Assembly: GCF_018603515.1 (NCBI RefSeq)
Contig: NZ_JACATN010000002.1
Location: 806,001-870,000 of the forward strand
DNA from: Zobellia barbeyronii
Lineage (GTDB): Bacteria > Bacteroidota > Bacteroidia > Flavobacteriales > Flavobacteriaceae
Reading direction: 5' to 3'
Length of the DNA: 64,000 nt
The position numbers were made by a program, and so were the translations under genes. Numbering within the stretch: position 1 is the stretch's first letter; each line of letters begins with the position of its first letter. Below the pieces are notes generated by a model, which ran no database searches, was not told the origin of the DNA, and was given only the letters and a program-made list of their open reading frames with translations. Below are positions 8,483 to 17,400 of the stretch, piece after piece.

Positions 8483-9643
8483 TTAAATATAATACCCCTC
8501 CCTATGTTTTCGTATACCAGGGTGCTTTTCCATTTCGCTCTCAACAAGATCCACTCCAAGTCCTGGTCTATCTGAAATTATCAATTTACCATTTTTAATA
8601 TTGAGTGGGTGGCTTATAACTTCATCCCTCCAAGGTACATCGTTGAAAATAAATTCTTGACGAAAGAAATTGGGAATAGAAGCACAAACATGAGAGCTTG
8701 CCAAGGTAGATAACGGTCCGTTTGGATTATGCGGAGCCACCAAAACATTGTAGGCTTCCGCCATTGTTGCCATACGTTTCATTTCACTAGGGCCACCGCA
8801 TCTTGTAATATCCGGCATAATAACATCTGCTACGTAACTCTCCAAAACATCCCGTATACCATATCGTGTATAGTGTCTTTCTCCAACGCAAATAGAAACT
8901 TTAGGGTCTATGCGTTCTCTAAACGCCCTTAAGGTCTTTGTACTTTCCGGTCCTGCCGGCTCTTCAAACCAAGCAATGTCTAACGCAGCCAATCTTTCTG
9001 CCATGGCCACGGCAACTTTAAAATTCAGCATGGCGTGTGTTTCAATCATCATGTCCATATCCGGACCTATGGCATCACGTACAGCCTTACTTATATTAAA
9101 TGCCAAATCTTGTTGTGTTCTGGTAAGGGTAAGCTCCGTACTAAGGTCTTCGCCATAAAAATAATTGGTATGCGCAAAGGGGTCAAATTTCAAGCCGCTA
9201 AAACCTGCTTCTTTTACTATTTTGGCCTGACGTACATAGTCTTCTGTATTGTGGCCGCCGCCTACAAACCAATAATTGGCATATAGTGGAATTTCCGTAC
9301 GGTACTGACCTCCCAACAGCTCATACATGGGAACTCCCAACACCTTGCCCTTCAAATCCAAAAGAGCCATATCAATACCACTTATAGCACACATACTGGC
9401 GCCATAAGGCCCCACCCAGTTTAGATCGCGGTATAATTTTGTCCATATAAAATCGGTTCGCATGGGGTCAAGACCTATAATTCTTTCGCCTAGCTCTCGG
9501 GTAGCTGCCTCCACAATTTGGCTACCGGGCCAGTTTGTAGACTCACCCACACCGGTATGGCCGGTGTCCGTATAGATTTTTAAAAGTGTCCAGTTATATT
9601 TCACCCCTTCTACCAGCCAAACTTTTACTTCCGTAATTTTCAT
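8483..9643 (-). CDS. Enolase-superfamily sugar-acid dehydratase (mandelate racemase/DgoD-like)
   Basis: 386 aa. Residues follow the galactonate-dehydratase plan: K152 region (GLKFDP), metal ligand and base E201-x-H203 in IETHAML (Asp-x-His in DgoD), FEEP at 226-229, E255 in CVGER, D278 and H305 in VAPHNPNGP. A dehydration of an aldonate to a 2-keto-3-deoxy acid fits this and the neighbouring lactonase. Substrate is unknown; a cycloisomerase on anhydro-sugar acids, known in the same superfamily for algal 3,6-anhydrogalactonate, is the alternative worth testing in a marine alga degrader. Confidence 0.85.
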   Translation of the reverse strand: MKITEVKVWLVEGVKYNWTLLKIYTDTGHTGVGESTNWPGSQIVEAATRELGERIIGLDPMRTDFIWTKLYRDLNWVGPYGASMCAISGIDMALLDLKGKVLGVPMYELLGGQYRTEIPLYANYWFVGGGHNTEDYVRQAKIVKEAGFSGLKFDPFAHTNYFYGEDLSTELTLTRTQQDLAFNISKAVRDAIGPDMDMMIETHAMLNFKVAVAMAERLAALDIAWFEEPAGPESTKTLRAFRERIDPKVSICVGERHYTRYGIRDVLESYVADVIMPDITRCGGPSEMKRMATMAEAYNVLVAPHNPNGPLSTLASSHVCASIPNFFRQEFIFNDVPWRDEVISHPLNIKNGKLIISDRPGLGVDLVESEMEKHPGIRKHREGYYI

Positions 9644-9687
9644 TATGCTATATTCTAATTAGTATTACTTTCTTCTCTTTTTGGTAT

Positions 9688-10383
9688 TTACATGATGCCA
9701 TAGGTGTTCCATGCGTCTACAGCGCTCATCCCATCTTGTACCGCTTTCAACACTTTTCGTTCGCCTCTTGCTTTTTCAAAAGCTCGCTCAAAAACTTCCT
9801 TTTCATGTGCTTTAGGTACAACACACACGCCATCTACATCGCCTATTACGATATCTCCGGGATTAATTCTCACGCCTTCAATCTCTATGGGCACCCGAAA
9901 ATCTATTACCCTTCCTCTAGGCCCTTGGTCCTGAGCATAATTTCCATAAGAAAAAATGGGCATATCCAAATCTAACAATCCATGGGTATCCCTAGAATAA
10001 CCGTTTACTACGGCACCGGCGGCACCTAGCTTTTTAGCTCGGGTCATCATAATCTCCCCAATTAAAGCATAGTGATCAGAGGCTCCGGTACATATGTATA
10101 CCTCGTCTTTTTTTAAATCATCCAAAGCTTCTAGCATTAGCCCGAATGGTTTTTTAAGTATAGGGTTGTTCGTAAAGCTTGGCGTTTCTTCAAAAGTATC
10201 GGCTTCAAGCACGGTCATCGCCCTTCCTATTAAAAGCATGTCAGATTTAAGTGGCTGTACTTTAGCTGGCAAAAACTGATGGAGCAATTTCATCTTATCC
10301 ATAGCATCACCAACTACGGCCGTAAACAATTCTTTTCGGGCCGCTGTGAACAATTCTTCATCCGACATATCCTGTACATTCAT
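9688..10383 (-). CDS. RraA/HMG aldolase-family protein, putative class II pyruvate-releasing aldolase
   Basis: 231 aa. The RraA-like (HMG/CHA aldolase, DlpA) fold is indicated by TAVVGDAMDK (21-30), the metal and substrate motif GAVVNGYSRDTHGL with R131-D132, and PGDIVIGDVDGVCVVP. The Arg-Asp pair is the catalytic and metal signature of the aldolase branch. As first gene of the dehydratase-lactonase-SDR cluster it may split a keto-deoxy sugar acid to pyruvate plus an aldehyde, replacing a KDG/KDPG-type aldolase, which is absent here. Function in this pathway is inferred. Confidence 0.8.
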   Translation of the reverse strand: MNVQDMSDEELFTAARKELFTAVVGDAMDKMKLLHQFLPAKVQPLKSDMLLIGRAMTVLEADTFEETPSFTNNPILKKPFGLMLEALDDLKKDEVYICTGASDHYALIGEIMMTRAKKLGAAGAVVNGYSRDTHGLLDLDMPIFSYGNYAQDQGPRGRVIDFRVPIEIEGVRINPGDIVIGDVDGVCVVPKAHEKEVFERAFEKARGERKVLKAVQDGMSAVDAWNTYGIM

Positions 10384-10385
10384 AT

Positions 10386-10521
10386 ACGCTTATTTTTAGA
10401 ATAGATTAGAAATCCAAAACTAGTGTACAAGAGCACTCAACACCTCCACACCGTTTACAATAAAATACACTATATTCACATTTTATTGATAATTTGAATT
10501 ACAAATTGACAATATAAGCGT
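10386..10521. promoter_or_regulatory. Divergent control region with matched leader sequences
   Basis: The 140-bp gap between the RraA-type gene and araC carries ACGCTTAT (10386-10393) and its exact inverse ATAAGCGT (10514-10521). Both genes therefore begin ATAAGCGTMTATG, with the ATG included. A minus-strand TAGTTTTG (10422-10415) fits the -7 consensus TAnnTTTG 32 nt before the RraA-type start. The matched boxes could be operator halves or translation-initiation context. Confidence 0.45.
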
Positions 10522-10523
10522 CT

Positions 10524-11399
10524 ATGAAAGCCATTTCCCAGAAAATAACACTACCCTCAAATAAGGCATTTGAAGTTAGAAAAGATGAATTGCCCCATTT
10601 TTACAACTCGTGGCACTTTCACGACCAAATTGAGCTTACCCTTATTTTAAAGAGTGATGGAATACGGTTTATTGGTGATCATATTGACCAGTTCTCCGCG
10701 GGCGATTTGGTATTGATAGGACCTAATTTGCCCCACCTATGGCAGAACGAAGCATCCTATTACCAGAATACCTCGGGTAATCATGCTGCTGCAATAATCA
10801 TTCATTTTGAACCTGAGCTTTGGGGAAGCAGGTTTTTGACCCTGGAAGGTATAAAAGCGGTAGACGATTTATTAAAAAAAGCAAAGTACGGTATTCGTAT
10901 AGATGGTCTGGCCCGAACGGAAATCGCTGTAAAAATCGAAAAGCTGACTCATATTGAAGGTTTTGAAAAACTGATGTTGTTCTTTGAGGTATTGAACGAT
11001 ATTGCAACCAATACAGAGCACCAGCTCTTGGCCACTTCGGGTTTTGTTAAATCGTTTAATAAGGGAAATGACGAAAGACTGGATAAGGTGTATGAATACG
11101 TCATGGAGCATCTGACCGAGAACATAAGTTTAGACGAAGCGGCAAACCTGCTAAATCTTTCCAAAAGTGCATTCTGTAGATTCTTTAAAAAGAAGACCCG
11201 AAAAACATTTTCACAATTTGTTAAGGAAGCTAGAATAGGCTATGCCTGTAAACTTTTACAAAGCAATGACCTATCTACTAGTCAAATTTGTTATGAGTGT
11301 GGGTTTGACAGTTTCACTTATTTCAGTCGCTCGTTTAAAAACATTACAGGAAAAACCCCTACCATTTACCGGAATCAGTACAATTTTGATACAGTTTAG
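10524..11399 (+). CDS. AraC-family transcriptional regulator
   Basis: 291 aa. An N-terminal cupin sensing domain (HFHDQIELTLI, then FSAGDLVLIGPNLPHLWQN) is followed by two C-terminal helix-turn-helix motifs: LDEAANLLNLSKSAFCRFFKK and ICYECGFDSFTYFSRSFKNITGKTP. It is divergent from the sugar-acid cluster with a shared 140-bp control region, so it is the likely local regulator and may respond to a sugar or sugar acid of that pathway. Confidence 0.9.
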   Translation: MKAISQKITLPSNKAFEVRKDELPHFYNSWHFHDQIELTLILKSDGIRFIGDHIDQFSAGDLVLIGPNLPHLWQNEASYYQNTSGNHAAAIIIHFEPELWGSRFLTLEGIKAVDDLLKKAKYGIRIDGLARTEIAVKIEKLTHIEGFEKLMLFFEVLNDIATNTEHQLLATSGFVKSFNKGNDERLDKVYEYVMEHLTENISLDEAANLLNLSKSAFCRFFKKKTRKTFSQFVKEARIGYACKLLQSNDLSTSQICYECGFDSFTYFSRSFKNITGKTPTIYRNQYNFDTV

Positions 11400-11548
11400 A
11401 ATCAGGTAAACCTTGTATTTAACCTTTCATTTTACTTCTATCAGTTCGTAAAACTGCTATCCATTAATTTGATAAAAGATACAATAAATCATTCCCAGAT
11501 TAAAAGCTGCATGACAAGGATTGTGGTCAAAATAGTTTTTTTTACGAA

Positions 11549-11896
11549 TTACTGGCTTGTACCGAGGTTAGCTTTACTCGTGTTTGATTTCTCCATCAAC
11601 TCGGTACCAAAAGCTTTTATCTGATCTATAATTGGTAGTATTTTTTGTCCTTCTTCGGTCAATGAGTATTCTACTTTAGGTGGAATCTCATTGTAAGCTT
11701 TTCTATTTAAAATTCCTGCTCCAGTCAAATTTTTCAGTTCTTGGATGAGCATTTTTTCGCTAATTGCAGGAATGAGCCTTTTTAGTTCTCCAAATCTCCT
11801 TTTTTCATTACCAATTTGAAAAATTATCTGTAACCTCCATTTTCCTCCTATGATGCTTAATGCTGTACCTACAGGACAGGTTTCATCTTTTAACAT
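11549..11896 (-). CDS. HxlR-family winged-helix regulator
   Basis: 115 aa, typical HxlR length. It begins with CPVGTALSIIGGKWRLQI; C7 matches the redox- and quinone-sensing N-terminal cysteine of YodB/QorR-type members. The wing EYSLTEEGQKILPII follows. It is divergent from an NmrA-like reductase with an HxlR-type operator between them, so it probably represses that gene and itself, with release by electrophile or thiol stress. The effector is inferred from the family. Confidence 0.9.
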   Translation of the reverse strand: MLKDETCPVGTALSIIGGKWRLQIIFQIGNEKRRFGELKRLIPAISEKMLIQELKNLTGAGILNRKAYNEIPPKVEYSLTEEGQKILPIIDQIKAFGTELMEKSNTSKANLGTSQ

Positions 11897-11950
11897 TTTT
11901 TTATTTATTACAACTAGTTGATTATCAATTTTACATACCTTTTAGTAGGC

Positions 11951-11987
11951 ACCTTACTTTTTGGTAAGTACTTAAAAAAAGTAAGGT
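11951..11987. promoter_or_regulatory. HxlR-type operator
   Basis: A perfect 12-bp inverted repeat, ACCTTACTTTTT (11951-11962) and AAAAAGTAAGGT (11976-11987). Inside it, TACT-N7-AGTA (11969-11983) equals the YodB-box form known for HxlR proteins. TAGTA (11943-11947) and TACTA (11992-11996) extend the symmetry. It covers the -33 area of the promoter of the NmrA-like gene. Confidence 0.6.
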
Positions 11988-12012
11988 AATATACTATTTT
12001 TAGACTATAATT

Positions 12013-12020
12013 TAAATTTG
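12013..12020 (+). promoter_or_regulatory. -7 promoter element of the NmrA-like gene
   Basis: TAAATTTG matches TAnnTTTG and sits 12 nt before the start codon, giving a very short leader. The HxlR operator lies directly upstream, consistent with repression by blocking RNA polymerase. Confidence 0.5.
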
Positions 12021-12031
12021 AAATAAGAAAG

Positions 12032-12901
12032 ATGAAGATATTTGTATCAGCAGCTACTGGGTTCCAGGGAGGCAGCATAGCACAACAGTTAATCAAAAAA
12101 GGACATGAGGTAACCACATTATCTCGTTCAGAAGGCAATGTCCCAGATATACATGTTGTAAAAGGAGGATTAGAAAATAAGGAAGCTTTACATAAAGCAT
12201 TGACGGGAGTAGATGCGGCTATTTATACGTTCCCTTTACTATTTGATTTAAATTTAGCAAAGGAGTATACTTTAAATTTTATTGACGCGGCAAAAGAGCA
12301 AAATGTATCCCACGTGGTATACAATGTAGGTTTTGATTTGCCTGAAAAAAGTCATGGACTGTTAGCCCTTGACATAAAAACAGAAGTTAAAAACTTACTG
12401 GATGCATCTGGACTAAATGTAACCACATTAGTACCTGACATCTATATTGATAATATTTCTGCACCTTGGTCTATTCCGGTTATTTTAAATAACAATATTG
12501 TTCCTTACCCAGTGGCATCAGGAAGTAAAGTGCCATGGATTAGCCATACGGATTTAGCAAAATATGTAGCCTCTGCGATTGAAAAACCAGAGTTGTCCGG
12601 TAAAGTTTTACCTATTGGAGGGAACTTGTTTTCTGGAGAAGAAATAGCAGCAGCCATTTCATCAGAAATAGGCAAAGAACTCCATTATGTTCCTATGACT
12701 CCTGATGAATTCGAAAAGAAAATTTCACCTGCTTTTGGAGAAGTTGCAGGAAGAGAAATCTCCAATCTTTATAGATATGTAGAGAGCAATAGAGAAGAAC
12801 TGATTGCTAAAGACTTTAAACGTACACAGGAACTGTTAGGAGTAACTCCACAAAGTTTAACGGACTGGGTTAAGTCTGTAAAATGGGAATTGACATCCTA
12901 A
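12032..12901 (+). CDS. NmrA-like/atypical SDR NAD(P)-binding protein
   Basis: 289 aa. The Rossmann motif ATGFQGGSIAQQL (about 8-20) has the GxxGxxG spacing of atypical SDRs. The continuation (HVVYNVGFDLPEKSHG, then TTLVPDIYIDNI) follows the NmrA/QOR2 pattern, without the classical YxxxK. Such proteins are NADPH:quinone oxidoreductases or redox sensors. Control by an adjacent HxlR regulator supports a role in quinone or aldehyde detoxification; the reaction itself is not shown by sequence. Confidence 0.85.
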   Translation: MKIFVSAATGFQGGSIAQQLIKKGHEVTTLSRSEGNVPDIHVVKGGLENKEALHKALTGVDAAIYTFPLLFDLNLAKEYTLNFIDAAKEQNVSHVVYNVGFDLPEKSHGLLALDIKTEVKNLLDASGLNVTTLVPDIYIDNISAPWSIPVILNNNIVPYPVASGSKVPWISHTDLAKYVASAIEKPELSGKVLPIGGNLFSGEEIAAAISSEIGKELHYVPMTPDEFEKKISPAFGEVAGREISNLYRYVESNREELIAKDFKRTQELLGVTPQSLTDWVKSVKWELTS

Positions 12902-13170
12902 TTTTGAAAGGTTATGATTAACATTTGCCACAGACGGCGGGCTCTAGTTTATCCAATATGGACAGTATCCAGAATTTTGTTTGTACAGAATTTTGGGTAC
13001 TGTTTAAATTTTGTTTCGCTTATAAACTAATCAACAAAGTGAGCATGGAAACGAAAGCCATTAACCCATAAAGAATTTTGGAGGTTTAAAAACTTTTATC
13101 CTTTAAGAAATCAGCAGCAGATTTGAATGGACAAGTTTGGGGTAATCTAAATATATATTACTACGATTTT
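12902..13170. other. Intergenic region at the edge of an AT-rich islet
   Basis: Beyond the 42-nt hairpin at 12962-13003 no gene, promoter or known RNA was recognised here. Both flanking genes end into it. Confidence 0.5.
12962..13003. terminator. Long hairpin downstream of the NmrA-like gene
   Basis: A 19-bp stem (12962-12980 with 12985-13003) around a TTGT loop. The only three non-Watson-Crick pairs are G-U wobbles when read as plus-strand RNA, followed by TTAAATTTTG. The wobble pattern suggests an RNA structure, either a terminator or a structured 3' end. Confidence 0.5.
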
Positions 13171-13605
13171 TTACTTGTCAATTCTGGCGCAAAGCCAAGT
13201 TGCTTCTACAATAGGTTCATCCTTTGCATATGCAATTCCAGATTGCTTTATTAATTTGTTGCTAACTCTAATGTTTTTAATGACATATTTAACTTCTTCA
13301 TTATAAGTCACTCCTTTTAAAAAAGTAACTTTTTCCATACTTGCCAGTCCAAAAAAACCATTTGCAAGTCCAGCTTTTTTTAAGCCTGCACCTCCACATT
13401 GAGCCATGGATTCTACCAAAATCGTCCCAGGTATAAAATTATATTCTGGAAAACTACCTGTTAGCATTTCATTTGATTTGTCAAAACTTTTGATTCCAAT
13501 AATTTCTTTTTCATTTGCAGTAATAATTTTATCTACAAATAAAAAGGGGAATCTATGGGGAATTAATTTTTCTATTTCTGTTTCCATTTTATTTCTGTTT
13601 ATCAA
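13171..13605 (-). CDS. FabZ-like hotdog protein lacking the catalytic histidine
   Basis: 144 aa; translation may begin at the second Met (13587). It has the beta-hydroxyacyl-ACP dehydratase opening KLIPHRFPFLFVDKI and the central-helix glutamate E65 in ILVESMAQCGG. The FabZ active-site GHFP, however, reads G50-S51-F52-P53, so the catalytic His is Ser. It is therefore probably not a normal FabZ. It may be a FabZ-fold protein of the type linked to lipid or aryl-polyene pathways, or an inactive paralogue. It is isolated from fatty-acid genes and lies in an AT-rich islet. Confidence 0.75.
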   Translation of the reverse strand: MINRNKMETEIEKLIPHRFPFLFVDKIITANEKEIIGIKSFDKSNEMLTGSFPEYNFIPGTILVESMAQCGGAGLKKAGLANGFFGLASMEKVTFLKGVTYNEEVKYVIKNIRVSNKLIKQSGIAYAKDEPIVEATWLCARIDK

Positions 13606-13622
13606 ATGACGAACAACGTTTC

Positions 13623-13696
13623 AACTAAGCGCATTGCGGAGACAATTAAACTTTTCGTTTCCTACTCCGCACGAAGCTAAAGCTTATTATTTAGTT
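13623..13696. repeat. Palindromic intergenic element
   Basis: Outer arms AACTAA (13623-13628) and TTAGTT (13691-13696), and inner arms TGCGGAG (13635-13641) and CTCCGCA (13665-13671), enclose an AT-rich centre. This resembles imperfect palindromes often found between cassette-like genes in flavobacterial genomes. It does not carry the R'/R'' consensus of integron attC sites, so no integron is claimed. Confidence 0.4.
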
Positions 13697-14338
13697 TTAT
13701 CTTTTGTTAAATCTATTTATGAAATCAATTAAACTCTCTTTATCGCCGTTCATTCTTAGGTAACCAGTATTATTAATTATCATTTTGTTTAGTATTCGCT
13801 TACTAATTTTTTTAGATCTCGAAAGATTAAAAATATCTTTAGTTAATAAATACGGAGTTGAAAATATACCACTTTTTGACCACCAACCAAAGAGTGAATT
13901 TTGAATAATAGATAACGCTTTTTCTTTTTTTCCACACGCAGAGCATAGAATCTTTTCTTTTTGTGATTCTGATGAACTTATGACATATGAAAAAATTTTA
14001 TTAATCTCATAACCATAAAGAATTGAAGAATTTTTGGAACATTTTGGACAGGGTAAAATTGAAATGTCTTTTATTAAACCTTCTAATTCATTCTCTTCAA
14101 ATTTTTTACTACCAGCGTTCACCCAATTTAATAAATTAGAGTTCAAACCCCTAATTTTAATTTCTGATCTTAAAATTTCAATAACTTTTCTCTCTAAACC
14201 TATAGATTCAAAAAGGGCTATTTTTTCAATTTCAGAATCTGACATTTTTTTGTAATTATTTTTTATTTCGTCAAATCTGTGCATTGATATTTTGTGGTTT
14301 TTTAAATTGGTTACATCGTACGTATATATGTAATACAC
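13697..14338 (-). CDS. Hypothetical zinc-ribbon protein
   Basis: 213 aa, not recognised. A start at Met19 (14284) is plausible, as the first 18 residues look unlike the rest. The N-terminal part (MSDSEIEKIALFE, then KVIEILRSEIKIRGL) is helical. Two cysteine pairs, CPKC and CSAC, about 35 residues apart, form a probable zinc ribbon near residues 95-135. A basic C-terminal region with NLSRSKKISKRILNK follows. Base composition is more AT-rich than the flanking operons, which suggests acquisition. No function can be given. Confidence 0.65.
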   Translation of the reverse strand: MYYIYTYDVTNLKNHKISMHRFDEIKNNYKKMSDSEIEKIALFESIGLERKVIEILRSEIKIRGLNSNLLNWVNAGSKKFEENELEGLIKDISILPCPKCSKNSSILYGYEINKIFSYVISSSESQKEKILCSACGKKEKALSIIQNSLFGWWSKSGIFSTPYLLTKDIFNLSRSKKISKRILNKMIINNTGYLRMNGDKESLIDFINRFNKR

Positions 14339-14422
14339 AATTCGTGTACATCGATTTTACCCCTAATTTAATTAAATTTAACAAAGTCATGGGTTTATAA
14401 AACAATAGAAATTATCAAGTGA

Positions 14423-17400
14423 TTACTTAACCTCGGTAGGAAGAAACCCAAACTGGGCCTTAAAGCATTTGGTAAAATAAGAAGGAGAGGAAAAGCCTAC
14501 TTTAAAGCAAACTTCACTTATAGATTCGTTTCCGTTCTCTATCATCTGCTTGGCTTTTTCAAGTCTTATTTTGCGTAGAAACTCATTTGCGGAGTAGCCT
14601 GTGAGTGCTTTTATCTTTCTATATAATTGACTTCTACTTAAATTTAATTCCTCTGCTAACTGCTCTACATTAAGATTTTCATCAGATAGATTAGCGGTAA
14701 CATAATCTAATACTTTAGTAATAAAACCTTTGTCTAGCTCAGAAGCACTTTCAGGGACTTTTACGTTGTTTGAATCCTTCAAATACTTATTAAAAAGTAC
14801 TTGTCTGCTGCTCAATATTTGCTTTAACTGAGCTCTAAGCACGGTCATTTCAAAAGGTTTGGTCAGATAAACATCCGCTCCGCAGTCAATACCCTTTACC
14901 CAATCATCCGTCATGGTTTTGGCGGTGAGCATTAGAATGGGAATATGGCTTGTTTTAAGGTCTTCCCTTATATGTCTACAAAACTCAAATCCGTCCATTT
15001 CTGGCATGACCACATCAGAAAGAATAATGTCTGGTGTTCTTTTTTCGGCAGCCTTTAAGGCTTCCATTCCGTTTACTGCTTCAATAACTTTATACTCGCC
15101 CTTTAGCTCACTTCTTAGATAAGCCCTTAGCTCAGCGTTATCTTCAACAATTAGAAGCGTAGTATCCAAACCATTATTTGCATACTGATTAACGATATCT
15201 CCGGTCATTGCAACCGGTTTTAATTCCTCGCTCTTTTCCTCAGGTTTTAAAAACAACTCGCTGGGTTTGAAATGGGCATTACCAAGGGGTAGAAAGATTC
15301 TGAATTTGGTACCAAGTCCTTCTTCACTTTCTACAACTATTTTCCCTTTTAGCAGGTCTATAAAATTCTTTACTACTTCTAAACCAATACCTGTACCACC
15401 ATAATACTGGCTGTTCATTTTTTCTACTTGGTAAAACCGTTCAAAAACCTTTTCCAATTCTTCTTTTCCAATACCGCTTCCTGTATCCTCTATACTTATT
15501 TCCAAGGCTTGAAAAGGTTCATTCTCATTTACCAGAGGGAATATAATTTTATTGGCGCATTTAAAAACACCTACCGTTATGGTTCCCCTATCCGGAGTAA
15601 TTTTAAAGGCATTTGAAAGGATGTTGAAAATTACTTTTTCTAACATAGATGGGTCACTCCAGAGCGTTATGGGTTGCTCCTCCGATTCTACTAAAAAGTG
15701 AATATCCTTTAGCGTAGCCTCTTCCTCAAAATGATTTGTAATCTCTTTGATGAACGTTATGGCCTCTAGCTCTGACACCTTAACGTTGAGCTTGTTAATG
15801 TCCAGTTTTCTAAAATCCATCAACTCATCAATCAATCGTTTTAATCTGTTGGTATTTTTATGGATGATACCCAGCTTCTCCTTCATTTTTTGAGAAAAAG
15901 AAGTGCCCGAATCTCTAAGAATGTCTTCTAACGGATTTAAAATAAGTGTAAGCGGCGTTCTAAATTCATGGGAGATATTAGTGAAAAACTGAATCTTTCT
16001 ATCGTTCAACACTTCTTCTTGCAAACGCTTTTCTCGTTCAAACTGAACCATTCTTTTTTCCTGAACTCGCTGATTTGCCAGCTTAATCAAAAAGTAAGTT
16101 ATTAGCAAAATGGCAAGTATATACAGTAAAATAGCCGTAGTTGTTCCCCACCAAGGTGCTAAAATAGTAAGCTTCAAAGTTTTGGGCGTTTCATTCCAAA
16201 CACCATCATTATTAGCTGCTTTCACCTTAAAAACATAATCGCCCACAGGAAGATTCGTATAGGTTGCAGTTCTGCTTTTCCCTACATAGTTCCACCTATT
16301 GTCAAACCCTTGTAAAAAGTAAGCGTATTGGTTCTTTTTAGGTCTTGTAAAGTTAATACCTGCATATTCTATGGTAAAAACGGACTGGTTATGAGTGAGG
16401 GTTAAATTTTCTGTACGTCCTATAACTTTTTCTAAAGGCGATTTTTCCGTTCCTGGAACAACGGACTTATTGAACAGCTTAAAATCTGTAAAGTAAACTT
16501 GTGGTTCATTACTATTGAAACTTAAGTTTTGGGGATCTATAGAATTAACCCCTTCATAGCTACCAAAGTACAGAATACCAGAATCATCTTTATACGTAGC
16601 ATTGTAATTAAAATCGTTAGCCAATAACCCGTCATGAATATCAAAGTTTTTAATACTTTCTTCCGCTACATCCAACCTAGAAATACCATTATTACCGCCT
16701 AACCAAAGCGCACCATTATCATCTTCTAAAATTGAAGCTATGGTCTGTTGCCCTAAACCATTTCTATCTCCATACCATGTAAATACATCTTTAAAGGGGT
16801 TATATTTACATAAACCTCCGCCATCTGTGCCTATCCAAATGATATTATTACTATCCTCAAATAACGATACTATTCTATCTACGGTAGGCTTTAGACCAGT
16901 ATCTGCGTGCATGCGATCTACCAAAGAAATGGCCTTATCCTCTCCAGAAAAATCATTGGCTATTTTATACAGACCACCTGTGGTACCCAACCAAATAAAG
17001 TCATTACTATCTACTAAAATTTTACGCACTTCTCCATGACTAGGAATTACGTCTTCATAAATTTGTGTATTGTAAGGCGTGAATATTTTGGTTTCCGGGT
17101 TATAGGAATGTAAGCCCGTTACGTAAGAGCCAATCCAAATAATTCCGTTTTTATCTTCATCAAATGTCATTATACGGTTGCTTGTAAGCCCACCGTTCGT
17201 ATTTGAAATCTTATAATTTATAAATTTTGATGAGTTTTTAGGAAGGTAATAGATACCGGAATTCCATGTTCCCACCCAAAGATTGCCTTTACTATCAAAA
17301 AACATTCCTGCAACAGCTGCCGCATGCAGGTTAGTTGCTATTGAATTTTCAGAGTCTTTTAAATGAACTATACTTTTTTCTGCAGCATCATATACGTCTA

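Noticed and set aside
13623-13696. Integron attC site
   Set aside because: The palindrome lacks the R'/R'' core consensus and no integrase is in the window.
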